64,000 nucleotides of DNA from Diadema setosum (GCF_964275005.1 NC_092692.1:11079643-11143642); one strand, 5' to 3'; shown: positions 12,180-24,760, counted from the stretch's first letter. Translations and numbers: made by a program. Notes: generated from the letters alone by a model not told the origin.

Positions 12180-13020
12180 AGCGTATGTATCCATGCGTTA
12201 GTATGATATAAATAGGTGCGCGCATGCAAGCAGTTATTTGCTTAATTGCATGTACAATCCTTTGAAACGTGTCGCCTAACTACCAGACAGTTGTGTCATG
12301 TGATCGGGAAATGCAAGGTCATTGAGTTGTTAGGGGAATATCTGGCCTCAACACGCCAATCCCTAAAGTGTTGATTAATTCATTGACATGAACTTTTCAG
12401 CAAGAGGAGATAATTGGCGTCTTTGGCTGGGAGGGGAGAGGGAGAAATGTGCACAAACTAATGCTTTTTCAAGGTTTCTTTAGATTTTTGTTAGTCCATA
12501 TACATTCTGCATGTATGTTCCCTGGTGTAGAGTAATTAGAAATACGTATTCAAGTTGTAGTTGTCTTTGTTGCTTTTTATCCATTTTCTCTCTTTTTAGG
12601 GGGTAAAATTGAGAGATTTGCAAATGAAATGAAATACGACCTGGATTAAGTTCAAACATTGAAACATCAAGGCAAAACCTTCCATCACTGGTTTAATTCG
12701 TCTCTATGTCCGTATTGACTATCATCACCAGAATATAATCATGTATGTTTTGCCAACATTAGACACAAAAGATAAAGCATGTTTAACATTTACATGTTTT
12801 CATCGTATCAAGCTACAATCAGAACAGGTATCGATGTCATCTTCTCATACCTTTCCCTTTGGTGTGGGCACAATATTGCTGGAGCCATCCCATTATTGAA
12901 TTTGGTTTAAATGAATTTTGCAACTACAAACTGTATCAACGGTTTCATCTATATCATTTTTGGTAGACGATAAGACCATAACTATAATGCGAAGGTCACA
13001 TCTTATTCATACTGACTCGA
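12180..13020. other. No feature recognised
   Basis: Unique-looking AT-rich sequence without a supportable ORF. Confidence 0.6.
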
Positions 13021-13030
13021 TATCATCGTT

Positions 13031-13032
<2 letters not shown>

Positions 13033-13082
<50 letters not shown>

Positions 13083-13126
13083 ATTGCATTTATATGGCGC
13101 TTCATACTGACGTTTCTAAGCGCACG

Positions 13127-13159
<33 letters not shown>

Positions 13160-13170
13160 GTATGTATATA
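13033..13170. repeat. TA microsatellites flanking a TTTATATGGCGCTT repeat fragment
   Basis: A pure TA array at 13033-13079 and a TA/TACA array at 13128-13170 bracket about 50 bp containing ATTTATATGGCGCTTC and TCTAAGCGCAC. That fragment looks like a piece of an interspersed repeat. Confidence 0.85.
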
Positions 13171-13294
13171 ATACATTCTCATGTACATGTAGTACTATAA
13201 TCAATCGTTTTGGACTAACATTTTCACATTTCTTGGTACAGATGGTCTGTTGTGTAGAAGGATACCAGCAATATCAACTCTAAAATAGTGTTAA

Positions 13295-14090
13295 GCCCGC
13301 CGCACACTACACGATTTTGCCCCGATTCACCGGTCATAAGACCTTATAGGAGACCTCCGGTTGATTTTCAGATTTTTACATTTGAACAACTATAAATTAG
13401 TTATACTAAGGGCAGAGTTTCAGAATTTGTGATGACTGGGATGAAGAATAAGAATATTTTCAAAATTTAGAACAAATTGCAATGAACAAGGATGATGACA
13501 TGGCAGAGTCACCAAAAGAATGCATGAGTTGGGGCTCAAGAAAGCAGAACAAAAGAAGAAGGCATGCATAGATTATACACAGGTGAACTCGCAAGCAGGC
13601 GGTATTGTTATGGAATTACACTGCTAAATTTCTGAAATATGTGAACCTCCCATGTCATCATCCTTGTTCAGTGTAATTTGTTTTTTTTTTCAAAGTATTG
13701 TTTCTCTGCTCAAAAACCACAATAAATTCCAAAAATCTTTACATGGAGTTGTCCATTTATGTACTACATTATGTGAAATTATGAAAATCGTCTGGAATGT
13801 CCCTTTAAGACTAGAAGTGTGACGTCACAGTCTTGCCATTTTCTAGTCGTACGACTGGTTCTTAGCGCCAGTCGTAGAGATTTGACATGTTGAATTTCTA
13901 CGACCGTCGTAAGCTTTCAACCATTCACAATGCAGTAAAATGCAAGCGCACGCAGTGCGCACTGCGCGCGCTTTACAGTCGTAAGCCTACTTGTAAGGTT
14001 CGGTCGTATAGTGTGCGGTGTCCGGTCATACGACTGGTCAGCTTGGCTTAAGACTTTAAGACCAGTCTGATCGTGTAGTGTGCGGTGGCC
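13295..14090. mobile_element. Fold-back element with CCGCACACTACACGA ends, host of a nested MITE
   Basis: The left end contains CCGCACACTACACGA at about 13299. The right end contains the complement TCGTGTAGTGTGCGG ending at about 14086. Internal CGTACGACTGG and CCAGTCGT motifs are also palindromic. Without the nested element at 13348-13804 the length is about 335 bp. The minus-strand ORF at 13917-14369 runs through this element and is not a gene. Confidence 0.7.
13348..13804. mobile_element. TTAA-target MITE family A, copy 2
   Basis: 457 bp that aligns along its whole length with the copies at 8605 and 43715. The left target copy reads TTAT (13344-13347), one change from TTAA; the right copy is TTAA (13805-13808). 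It is nested inside the fold-back element at 13295-14090. Confidence 0.85.
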
Positions 14091-14204
14091 TTTACAGAAT
14101 ACCCAGCGAGTATCAAAGAAAAAAGAAGATATGGACCAAGTGTGACTTTCATGAATAACATAGGGAAAATTTACATTGGATGTGACATTATCAAAATATA
14201 TTTT

Positions 14205-14420
14205 GTACAGTGCACTTCCGTAATAGCACACACGGTTGTCAGTAACAAAATACACTTTACAACAAAGTGGAAATTCAGGTCCTAAAATTATCATTTTGCA
14301 TATCTTCATACACTTAACTATTTGGCTATAACGAAATTTCGATGATAACGAAAAGCAAAAGGAAACCAAACAAAATCAAACAAAACCTGCCTGATGAATT
14401 CGTTGTAACGAATAAAACAT
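14205..14420. mobile_element. Possible pogo/Tigger-type terminal fragment
   Basis: Starts near TACAGTGCACTTCCG and contains repeated TATAACGAAATTTCG and GATAACGAA, ending near TTCGTTGTAACGAA. Arrays of ATAACGAA near a TACAGT end are seen in Tigger-like elements; this assignment is from memory of the motif and is tentative. Confidence 0.3.
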
Positions 14421-16040
14421 ATCATGGCAACCTTGCAGTCAGCTGCTACTGATTGAGTTTAAAATTGAGAGTCTATCGAGTAGTAGGTGATTCAAATATT
14501 CCTCAGGATAAAACTGTCGACCAATGCTATGTTGCTGGTTTTTCTGAACATCTCGTCTCCTTATGGATACCTCAAAATTTAGACACTGACAGCAAAAACT
14601 GCAAAGGAGAAAGGTGTTTGCTATCCGATGAACTTTGTCGTAGAGTATCTAACATCATGTATCGCAGACAAGGCAATAAATGCTATTCAAATGGCCAAAA
14701 TGAAGATTTTGTTTGGAAGAATGAAAGGATTCAAATTATAGTTTCCTGCCTGATTCTTGGCTTTACCCTTCATGTCCCTTGAACTGTCCAATGTAAACTG
14801 ACTCTGTAGTGAACTTAACATGATTATATAGTGAGTATAAAAAATCAAACAAACAAAACACAAATCAAATAACCCGATACGAATGGAATAAAGTTACCAC
14901 GAATGCATCAAGAAAATGACATGAGTGGATTCATTTTTTTTATTTGAAAGAGGCAATTAACAGCAGTATATGTATATAGAACAGTTTTCTCCAAACATGA
15001 ATGTCACACGAAGCAAAGACAAGCACATGACGTTCAGACCCTCTTGAAGGTATCTCTTCTTGTTTTGATTGTGTAATTTGCTTAATGTAAGAAGGAAGAT
15101 GAGAGATTAATGACGGCCGCCACAAGAGAAGTGCTGCTGGTGTAAAGTGGTATGGTTTGCAGGAATGGTTGCCGGATGAACCTGAATCCTCAGCCCAGGA
15201 GGAGAGGATTGGGAAAATATCAGTTTGCCATCAGGCCATCAGGAGCAGTGGCAACGCTTGGAAAGCTGATGGAGGTAGCGACCAAAATGCAGCGATGGAG
15301 GATAAAGGGAGAAGGACTGAAGAGTGAGAGGAAAGAGTTTTAGATAAATTACATGTCACCGTGCATCACAAAGCCAACAAAAAGTCACATGTCCCTATTT
15401 TACACGACCTGTCGTGGACTTCAAAAAAAACAAAAAACAAAAAAAACCAACAACTGGTGAAATAGGTGAATGTGGTCAATCTGAAGTCTAACAATATTTT
15501 CTGGAAGAGCAATTCTTCTTCTACATACTTTTATTGACAAGTTTGAAATCACGACTGGAAATTGTGAATTTTGCAGTTTTTCTACAATGCTTTTTTTTTT
15601 GTAGAGTGGGTAGTGTGATTGGGCATGTTTTTCTGGATTTTTGAGAAGATGCTGCTACTGCTTTGGAATTTAGTATCAGTCATGAATAAACTGTACTTTT
15701 ACAGCCGACACAATTTCTGACTACTCTGACAATCCCTTCACTGTGGTTACCATGGAGTCTTACACCTTTTTTTTTAATTTTGTTTTTTGTCCCATGAATT
15801 GCACAGAGTATAAAGCGCTTGAATAAATCCTTAATTTGAAAGGCTTTTTTCTCAGTGAACACTTTTCTAGAGTTTGTAAATTATTTCCATTATTAAGATA
15901 GATTGGGAAACTTCATTTGTATTGAGTTATACATCATTTTAAAGCTTTGTAGAGTCTGCTCTTTCAGGATCTGTCCTTGACTAAAAACTCACGTCTGACG
16001 TCTGGTGACTTTTTGGTGTTTTTTTGTGATGCAGAGTCAC
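14420..16040. other. Unassigned stretch, no supportable gene
   Basis: A plus-strand open frame spans 14453-14782 (109 codons) but starts only at TTG and shows no family motif. A 63-codon plus-strand ORF at 15152-15343 contains GCAGTGGCAACGCTTGG, which resembles GCAGTGGCAACACTGG in the SINE at 46665-46885, so that part may be an old SINE fragment. The rest has homopolymers only. Confidence 0.4.
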
Positions 16041-16050
16041 ATAATTATGC

Positions 16051-16341
16051 TTATATAATAAAATAATCACTATGAGGTTTATACTCACAGACAAAAAGAT
16101 GCGATGGTACAAATACAGCGGATGAAATTTCTAAAGGTAGATCGCCGTCTACTGGGAGCTGGTTATCAAGAACTGCGTAGAACGGGTGACTGAATTGACT
16201 GCACCACACCTTGTTAAATGAAAAATCCCCAAGCGTCGCTTCGAACCGCAAATCGAGATACCGACCCAGCGCGCATGAGTAGAAAACGACTGAAATGTTT
16301 TCGGGTATCCAACAGCAACGCGACAGAATTAGTCTTAACAA
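16051..16341 (-). CDS. Unidentified open frame, possible exon
   Basis: I do not recognise this 96-codon minus-strand frame. Its base composition is higher in GC than its surroundings and the codons look more coding-like than in most chance ORFs here. A GTGAGTAT donor-like site occurs inside the 3' part (about 16082-16089), and a TTTCCAG acceptor-like site lies just upstream at about 16347-16353, so it could be an internal exon of roughly 260 bp. There is no ATG (the frame opens at TTG), no known domain is visible, and no partner exon is found nearby. It could equally be a fragment of a decayed mobile element. Confidence 0.2.
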   Translation of the reverse strand: MLRLILSRCCWIPENISVVFYSCALGRYLDLRFEATLGDFSFNKVWCSQFSHPFYAVLDNQLPVDGDLPLEISSAVFVPSHLFVCEYKPHSDYFII

Positions 16342-17160
16342 TGTATGGCCTGGAAACTATCATACACAAAAATATCACTATTTCTCTTCCTTAAAAAGAT
16401 ATTCCACTTCATATTCCAGCTGAATGTCGAAAGTTAATCAACTCATTGATGAAAGTTCCATCAAAATCGTATCGTACATAGACAACAAGTAGTTTTAGAT
16501 TATTGTTTTTTTTTTTGTAAAAGCTATCACACACTTTTTCGAAGTAGTGGTATTAGTTGAATTAACATAACATTTATGCAAATTAGATGCAATAATAGAT
16601 GATGTCGTTGTCTCACAAGTCAAAACCTAACCTGCTGACGTGATTATTAAAGGCATTCCTCAATGAATATATATATATGTATATTTTTCCTGAAAGGGGA
16701 AAAAGCAGACTACAGCTGTATCCAATATTGTTACCGTGCTGTAATTGTGATTTTTTAAAAGAAAGAGGTTGGAGTTACCAACGTTCTTATTCTTTATTTG
16801 CCAAACCAGTGAAAAAGTTAATGTTAATGTTAAAGTTTAATGTGGTAATGTGGTAATATAATGGTCTTGTTATCTCATCTTAAGTGTGTTGATGTGAAAT
16901 ATCAAATCACCGTTTGATATAGACCTGGCTCTCTCTACTTTTCCTATCTGCACTGTGAACATCATTCCTTTGTATTTTTCAAGGTAATATCATGCACCTT
17001 TGTCTTTTTATAGCATTCTTCTTTTTTTTAACCCTATACATGAAATTTCAATTGGCGGGAGTGCACCAACAATCCATTCATTAGGATCGAAGCATGTCAT
17101 TTAGTCTGCACGCCCATCTATTCAAGTATAAAGGTTGATTAAGCTGTTAAGTACGACATG
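16342..17160. other. No feature recognised
   Basis: AT-rich, with short T-runs and a brief TA tract near 16665. I see no exon. Confidence 0.6.
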
Positions 17161-17163
17161 CAG

Positions 17164-17183
17164 CCTAAAGACCCTGGTACACA

Positions 17184-17223
<40 letters not shown>

Positions 17224-17688
17224 CCACAAACATACACACGAACCAACTACAACGCGCCAACAAGAACAGGTGAGCTTGTATGCTGTAGGGTTTCCAAATT
17301 AGGCAGTCTGTCGACTATAATATCAGCTCGTCCACCAGTGTCTATACCCGTCATTACCATTGATTTTTTAGCCAATCCTTGGATGACGACGATGATGATC
17401 TATGTGTATGTCTTTCTTCCATGAATTTCTTATTTCATAATGGATTTCATCATGGAAATTCAGGGAACAATCAAACAGCAGAAACATGGTCCAACACACA
17501 TACATACATACACACATACACACACACACACGCACACACATGCGCAGATCAATACCCTACTCATCCTTGGATGACGACGATGATGATCTGTGTGTATTTC
17601 TTTTTCCCGTGATTTGTTATCCCCTGTTGAATAATTTCATCGTGGAAATTCAGGGAACAATCAATCAGCAAAAACAAGGGTCTGTATA

Positions 17689-17732
<44 letters not shown>

Positions 17733-17790
17733 CACAGACATACACACACACACACAGCGGGTAAAATCAATACGGTACTCGTTTCTATCA
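17164..17790. repeat. 188-bp tandem repeat carrying CA microsatellites
   Basis: CCTTGGATGACGACGATGAT occurs at about 17377 and 17565, a period of 188 bp. Each unit also holds GGAAATTCAGGGAACAATCA and ends in a CA array (17502-17545 and 17684-17755). A first CA array at 17181-17222 and a partial AATCAATACGGTACTC after the last array suggest three units, the outer two partial. The plus-strand ORFs here repeat the same peptide and come from the duplication. Confidence 0.8.
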
Positions 17791-17983
17791 GTGAATGTAT
17801 TCACTGACTTATTTCCATCGTTACGAGGTATACAGGAAAAAACAAAACAAAACAAAACCCAAGGCCTTGATGCAGAGATGTACCCTTCAGGGCCTCACCT
17901 TTAGGCTTTTTACTTTATGAAGGAAAGCTCCATCGAAAGCCTTTTTTTTTTCAGACATGTTCCGATGCATCACGTTTAATGGG

Positions 17984-18056
17984 GGCACTGTTGTATAGTG
18001 GACGAGTCTCCGGGCTTTGAAACGGAGTGTCCGAGTTCCAGTCCTGCTAAGAGCTT
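17984..18056 (+). repeat. tRNA-like SINE head or tRNA pseudogene
   Basis: GTATAGTGGACGAG looks like a polymerase III A box. CCGAGTTCCAGTCCTGC, about 30 bp further on, looks like a B box. The sequence has no intact cloverleaf that I can fold by eye and runs into the GC-rich repeat that follows, so it is more likely a SINE head than a working tRNA gene. Confidence 0.5.
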
Positions 18057-18059
18057 AAA

Positions 18060-18595
18060 GGATCTATCTCATTGACTGAGACGTCTCGCTGCTGCCATGG
18101 CTACCGCAACTGAGTAGCCGCGACTCGTATGGCTCGAAAGACGAAAGAAAAAAAAACAAAACAAAAAAACAAAACAAAACAAAAAGCAAAATTGCTGCGC
18201 TCTCAGCAAGTAGGCGACTCCAGGGCGACTTCCGAGATACATCCAATCAAGATGACTACTTATTCGCCCGGAAGTCATGGGGACGTCGCCACGAAGTCGC
18301 TCGTTTACGTCGTCAATGGACTTCCGCAATGTTGCAGGAACGTCTCGGAGACATCGCGGGCAAACTTGAAAAGAAAAAAACAAAACAACACAAATGAACA
18401 CTTTCGATTCTCTCGCGACTCCCTGGAGACCAGGCTAGTCTCCAAGAGACGTCGTGGAGATCGACGTCTCCGCAACCATTCTGCGACCAGCGAGGTTCGA
18501 GTCGCCACCAGGTCACTACCTATAAATGTACTTCGTTTATAGTCCCCCAAAGACGATAAAAGACACGAGACATAGCCAACCTTTCGGGGACTCAC
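18060..18595. repeat. GC-rich repeat with GAGACGTC sub-motifs
   Basis: GC content rises sharply. Degenerate copies of GAGACGTC, AGTCGC and GACTTCCG occur on both strands throughout. Overlapping ORFs on both strands share these motifs and have no family resemblance. This is probably a transposable element of unknown class. Two CAAAA-rich insertions (18152-18186 and 18370-18395) interrupt it. Confidence 0.5.
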
Positions 18596-18599
18596 TGAA

Positions 18600-20345
18600 T
18601 GACCGTGTTCTAGGAATTACCGACATTTAAAAGATCAAATACTTCCTAAAATGATTGCGGTTTTTTTATATATATTTTTGTATGTTTGTTTGTTTGACTG
18701 CATTTGTTGGCATGTGCATTTTTCATGAGTTTACGATTACCTGTCACTATTTGCAAAGTAGAAACAACAACCATCTATTCCCCGGAATATGATTCCTTCT
18801 TCAACAAAATCTCGTCAGCACTTCCACATGTCAGTCTGTATAGGGAGGATAATGTGATCCGGCAGACAGAAAGCAAGGCGATGATAGTTTTCATACCAGG
18901 CTTATTCTAACAGCATGTTGAATGATTTATGACGAGTTTTCTTGCAAAAGGGTCTAAATCCACTTCAATTATATAATTCCTAGAAAATAAAGGTTTATTC
19001 ATTCATTCATTCATTCATTCATTCATTCATTCATTCATTCATTCACTTGGCCATTCATTCCTTTGGGATTTGTGTTTTTGTTTAGTTTCACACAATTCTG
19101 TGTTTCCATTCAATAACCTCTTTTATCATGTATAGGAGTCATCATCATAATGGCAAAAAAAAATCCTCCAGATGTTTTAAATTTTGTATCATTTTTTATG
19201 AAGGACCTTATACATGAAAAAAGTCTTGAATGGCAATTATTAGAGCTATACACATTTTAAAAGGGTTATAATGAGCACGAGAAGCGCCTCTCTCAGTTTG
19301 ATATGACATAAACTGTGGCCCTTCCATTTCTTGATATTTAATGTCTAAATGGATAATCTCCACCATTCTTGATCCTCTCCAATTCCAAAGCCAATCTTTG
19401 TCATCACGTTTGCTATCAGGAGGCCATGTATCTCTTGTGTTGTTCTTTATTTGCATGTTTGTTTATTAATTTTGTTTATTTGTTTTGAAAAGGATAAATA
19501 TCGTCCGGTCTCATGTTTGGATGGAAGAATCAATCTGGAAACACCTTTTCCTTATGTGCAGGTCTTATATCCTAACCCCTTAAACAGACAGACAGACCGA
19601 CACACACACACACACACACATACACACACACACACAAACACACACACACACTACTTGCAGCTGTAATAGCTTATCCATAATTAGCGTTACCATAATCATA
19701 AAAAAGAGGCATGAATAGCAGTTAGAGCTGCAGATAATTTTCATCGATAATGGTTGAACGGCGCTCAGTTTGACGGCTAAAAATAATGATGAAAATAATA
19801 AAACGTCACGTGATCATCGTATAGTGCAATTACACAAGTGACCTGAGGCACTGAAGCTGGAAAAGAAAAAAAGATGCCAATAATAGCTCTATTCAAAAAG
19901 GAATCAATTTCCTTTCGAAGGCTTTACTTGGACTGCAAATGGAATAGGGAGAGCCGCAAATGATATTGTGATAGTATTTTGCGAAGCTACAGGTGCTTTG
20001 TTACTGGTGGTTTTTTTTTTTTTTTTCGTTTGATAATCACGATAAACTTTAATACATCATGGCTTGAATTACATACCAAAATTGTATGTGTGGTTTCTGT
20101 TTTCTTCTTCTTTATTTTGGACATGGACAGAGTAAAACAAAGAAGACCAGATATAAGCAATATTTACTATGCGTTGTAAACATTTTTCTTTTGGCCAGTC
20201 ACAACCATTTCCTATTGCCACTGTGGCTGTTTCTCTGCCTACACCGTCTAATGTCGATGTCTGCATAACACATTAGAATACCTGCTGTAAAGGGTCAAGG
20301 AAATATTATGTACAATCCCCTATGTATGCTTGTTATGACGTTGTG
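18600..20345. other. Non-coding with ATTC and CA microsatellites
   Basis: An ATTC array occupies about 18984-19045 and a CA array 19601-19650. No exon or gene is supported in between. Confidence 0.65.
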
Positions 20346-20349
20346 AAGA

Positions 20350-20350
<1 letters not shown>

Positions 20351-20411
<61 letters not shown>
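20351..20411. repeat. TA microsatellite, left of fold-back
   Basis: Pure TA array directly abutting the inverted-repeat element on its right. Confidence 0.95.
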
Positions 20412-20415
<4 letters not shown>

Positions 20416-20417
<2 letters not shown>

Positions 20418-21088
20418 CAACAAAGTGAGTACACCATAATCATGTAATATTTGCATGGAAACATGGTTAAATCTGGAGTTTTATGGTCAACAGCACTGGT
20501 CATAATTTTCATTAGCACACACACACACAAAAAAAAAAAAACATGTTGATATGACATGGCACTGCCTTATAATGCCCCTCTGCATTCTTTTATCTGTGTT
20601 TCACTCCTGTTTGATGACTTCTTGGAGTGGTCAGGGTTTGACTCACTTTAATTCTTGTATTCCTCTGTGGATTACTACTGGTGTGACTAGTGTGGTCAGG
20701 AGAAATCATCGAACATGCAACTGACTCCCTTGCTAACTTTTCAGAAAAGCAGTTACATGCATGGAACATAAACTCAAGGTCACTACCATGTAATATCAAC
20801 ATGTTTTTCATGCTAAGGAAAATTATGGCAAATGCTGGGACCATAAAACTCCAGATTTGATCATATTTCAATGCAAATATTACACATGGTGTACTCACTT
20901 TTGTTGCCACTATTTTCATGAAATATGCATAATATTTCATAATCAAGGTTATGAATACTAGTTTTTGCCTCAATCACGCCAGGTCCTTTTTACAATCTCT
21001 GTGAGACTTGTTATTTAAAATCAACAACTTGAAGAATTACATTCGAATTTTCAAATGCTCATGTGGGGTGTACTCACTTCTGTTGGAT
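20416..21088. mobile_element. Fold-back element with AGTGAGTACACC ends
   Basis: The left end reads ACAACAAAGTGAGTACACC. The complement GGTGTACTCACTTTTGTTG occurs near 20888-20906, and again, with one change, near 21067-21085. About 145 bp of the left part (20416-20560) pairs with 20775-20908, sharing ATATTTGCAT, AAATCTGGAGTTTTATGGTC and ACATGTTGATAT. TA arrays lie on both sides, which fits insertion at TA by a Tc1/mariner-type source. The minus-strand ORF at 20590-20973 is a by-product. Confidence 0.65.
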
Positions 21089-21106
21089 ACTATATATATG
21101 TATGTA

Positions 21107-21112
<6 letters not shown>

Positions 21113-21186
<74 letters not shown>
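21113..21186. repeat. TA microsatellite, right of fold-back
   Basis: About 70 bp of TA repeats. Confidence 0.95.
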
Positions 21187-21189
<3 letters not shown>

Positions 21190-21191
<2 letters not shown>

Positions 21192-24100
21192 GGATGTCTA
21201 TAACAATGGTACATAATTATCTGCATGTTTCAGCCGTTGCACCATGCACCCATCTATACCACACGGGGAGTATAACGCAGCTGTAAGAGTCATTATAGAT
21301 AGCTGATGGCATAGTCAAATCCAGTGTAATATCATAATGACTTGAAGAAAAAAAAAAGTAGTGAAATTAACCTGAGTAGCAGTATAGACACCATACTAAA
21401 GGCCAGATCAATTACTAAAAGCTGATTGGCATCGCGCGCTAATTTACTAATTGTATTCATCTACATTAGTCGACATACACTCGAGGTTGCTTTCGGTATA
21501 TGCAGACTGTAATTTATATGTTTTGTGGTATTAAAGGGACATGGGTGGTAAGTCTCAAACGTGACCTGTACAGGTACTGCTCCCTCCCAGCTGGCTGCTG
21601 AATATGACAAATTATTGAATTAATCAGTCCCGTGGCCTATGAAAAATTTCTGCTTCGGATAATTCACTTCCTATTGTGAATGAGTATATTTATGCACTGC
21701 CAATAGTTATCTGCTTTGCTGTTATCGTGACTATGTTGCCGTTGGCAACATGGTAGGTCATCAGTCAATCGAAAATGATAGAATGTGACAGAACACCATT
21801 ATCTCGTGTTGGCCAGAAGGGATGTCTGACAATGAGGTCTCGATACTATAATAAAAATGAAATGGCTCTTTAAATTGAAATAATGATCTTGATCATGGTG
21901 ATGATAATAACGTTGATAATGAAAATAATAATAATAATAATAACCGTAGAAGGCACCTTTTCTAGAAGAAAAAACTGTATGGAATGAAATATCATGTAAT
22001 TTTACCTCATGAGTGAATGAATTAAAAAAAAAAAAAAAAACATCTCCTCCATCCTCTCTCCCCTGTCCCTGTCTGTTTGTCTGTCTGTCTGTCTATCTAC
22101 CGACATAATATAATATATTTATATGTGTGGATTATCATGTGTTTTTGTGTTTGTGTGTGCGTGAGTTTGTGTGTGTTTGTGTGTACGAATAAGATGAATA
22201 AATACATGTACCCCTATCAAAAACGTAACAATTATATCTCCCCGTAATAATTGCAACTTTCCCATTTTTGTCCTTCTATCCTGATTCTCGGCCCATCGTT
22301 CTTAAGAAATTCATAAGTTCTTAAGAAGACAGAAGAAACACTATTCTATGCTTCATTACCTCTTTAGGTACTGGGTTCTCCTGTTTCTAAGTTACTACGT
22401 CATAAAGAATCATTGCTTGTTCTTCCGGTCATGATCTTCCTGTCCCAGCAAAAGTCATCGAGTTCTAGCTTTCATGACACGGAGACGAACATACATACAT
22501 ACATACTGTGCATACGTGCAGATGCTTAGTGAAGAGTTTGATTGAAAAACAAGCTGACTCCATTCTTGGTGATTTCAGATACTAATTTGTGTTTGTAGCT
22601 ATTGATTAACAAACTGTTAATCATATAACTTCAAGTTTTGGTAATGGCGAAAGTCATGATTGTCATGATTGACTAATTTATATGCATTTATCTCATTATT
22701 ATTAAAGTCAATATCACAATATTCTCAAGCTTCATTAGTGAGTCCATCAAATTCAATCACATATCCACGCCATGATAAACAACAATATCGACAAAATCAG
22801 TTCTCTTTAGAACTAATATAACCATATACACGTCACACACCGAACAATCAGATAAAAAAACTAATATTTCACGCCCCAAAGTCTTTGTAACAGAGAATAA
22901 CCTCACATCGCAGCGGCAAATTTTCCACCCCAAGTCGATATTCCCTTATACGTAAAGAAATAATTTTAATGATATTAATAGCAGAAAACATATGAGAGTA
23001 TAAGTTTCAAGTGATCTCCAAAGGCGCTCAAAGCTTGCAGTCCCAGCCACTCAACTACACGTTATCTGGAAGTTGCAACTGGCATCACAATGATAATATC
23101 ATTATTCGAATTTCAGATAATAGTAAAGTGTCGAATATCTTGTATTTCCTGTAGAAAGGTCTATATGGTGTTCATTGTGTCCCTCTCTTTTTTTCTGATG
23201 TTTTCTGTAACATCCATGGTAGCTGGGTGTGATTTATTGTTAATGTAGACGTTTAGCGCTATCTTTATTACTTTTAGTACTTTTTTGAGGCGACGTAGCA
23301 TAATTATCTGGCAACACACTTGCCACAACATGTCATTTTTCTTGACAAGCAGTACGTTTTATTAGACTGATATTTGCATTGCATGTCGTTCTTTGTTTGA
23401 AACAATTCGCAGTCCCGTACACAACACCGGACATGTGTATACTTCTACAGTCTACAAGCATTCGCTGCTTCCGTTCGTACCCATGCTTTTTCATGACCAT
23501 GACACAATATGCTTAACGTGCTTTATAAATTGGTTCCATTTGATTCAAAGTGCAGTGCCCTCATCTGATCATTCAAGGCAGACTACTGTAGAAATGCTAC
23601 ACACAACCGTTATTTTAATATCATGTCTCTTTTAGTCGTATGGTGTATGTAAACAGATAAAATGCGTATGACCTCGGGCTATGTTAATGGTTATTACACC
23701 TCACGAGTGTCCTATATAATGATTCCCCCTTTCAGCTGTCCCTTTTTCTAATTATACTGTGTACATTATCAATAATACTAAGAACAACACGTGATTATGT
23801 GTATGCAAATCAGATGCATGTTATGTCAAATTATAACTAATTACCGTACCTGCCGGTATTTTTTTGTTTATTCTAAATCTCGACAGATTATATCATATTT
23901 GTACAGATAATATTAGAATAATTTTACAACTGAAACAAGATACTTCCTTGTCGTTTGCCTACAGACAATACTCTTCTCAATACTAGCTATGACATCAAAA
24001 GTATACAAAGCTTCTTAAAATGAAACAAAAAACTGATGTGAGGAACACGATGATTACGATCATAACAGTAGGACTGTAATATTTGCCTTTAATCTCATAA

Positions 24101-24760
24101 TCATAAGCAACGAAACATTTTCTCAAGGTCAGCACACTTATTAATTAAAAACATTGGCCATGAGATCCTAAAGTACTAGTATATATTAAAATCATCACGC
24201 ACTGAGGACCTGCCTAAGTGGTGAAAATAATCATTACGTTGAACAATTTCAGGAAGATAAATTTCATATCTAATGTGACATGTCGTGGACAAGGTCGTTA
24301 CATTGTTTGTTACATTACGAATGATTGCGAAAAGGTCAATGTTTAGCCGAGAAAGCACGACAGCTTTGCAGCATAAATCTCTATCACTGCTTGTGAAATT
24401 TACCATACAGAAAGCCTAAATTAAGTGTTAACAAAGTCATCAAACACGTGAACATAGACGAAATCCCTTCTGTGATGTCAAAAATCAACTAATCCGACAG
24501 TGATATCAAAAAATTTCATTCATTTTCTAACACGTCTAAAGTAATCATTTTTCTCTCTTATGAGTATATATACTATTTGAACCTTGGCAATGACTGCTTA
24601 TTTTATTTCGTGATCGGAATCAGTCTCAAGGGGATCATTAAAACAACAACAAAAACAAACAACGATTACCCAAACAAACAAACAAAGAAACAAAGACATG
24701 TTATCCTTCTTCCTATGAATTTCATAAATTCACAATCAGATGAACCTAAACATGAGCAAA
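21190..24760. other. No gene recognised
   Basis: Contains AAT repeats near 21925-21945, TCTG repeats at 22066-22097 and a GT-rich tract at 22140-22185. A TTAAAGGGACATGGG at 21533 resembles a TTAA-MITE end, but I find no matching second end. The 80-codon ORF at 23393-23635 has no recognisable feature. Confidence 0.55.

Noticed and set aside
13917..14369. 150-codon minus-strand ORF
   Set aside because: Runs through the fold-back element and a Tigger-like fragment and has no domain.
14453..14782. 109-codon plus-strand open frame
   Set aside because: No ATG at the start, no domain, no convincing splice sites; kept only as part of an unassigned stretch.
17984..18056. Functional tRNA gene
   Set aside because: A- and B-box-like motifs are present but I could not fold a complete cloverleaf, and the sequence continues into a repeat.
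18069..18595. Overlapping ORFs of 60-137 codons on both strands
   Set aside because: They fall in a GC-rich repeat with degenerate GAGACGTC motifs and have no family resemblance.
20590..20973. 127-codon minus-strand ORF
   Set aside because: Lies entirely in a fold-back element; its sequence repeats in inverted orientation nearby.
21533..21875. TTAA-type MITE starting TTAAAGGGACATGGG
   Set aside because: No complementary second end could be found; the later CTCTTTAAAT does not match the left end.
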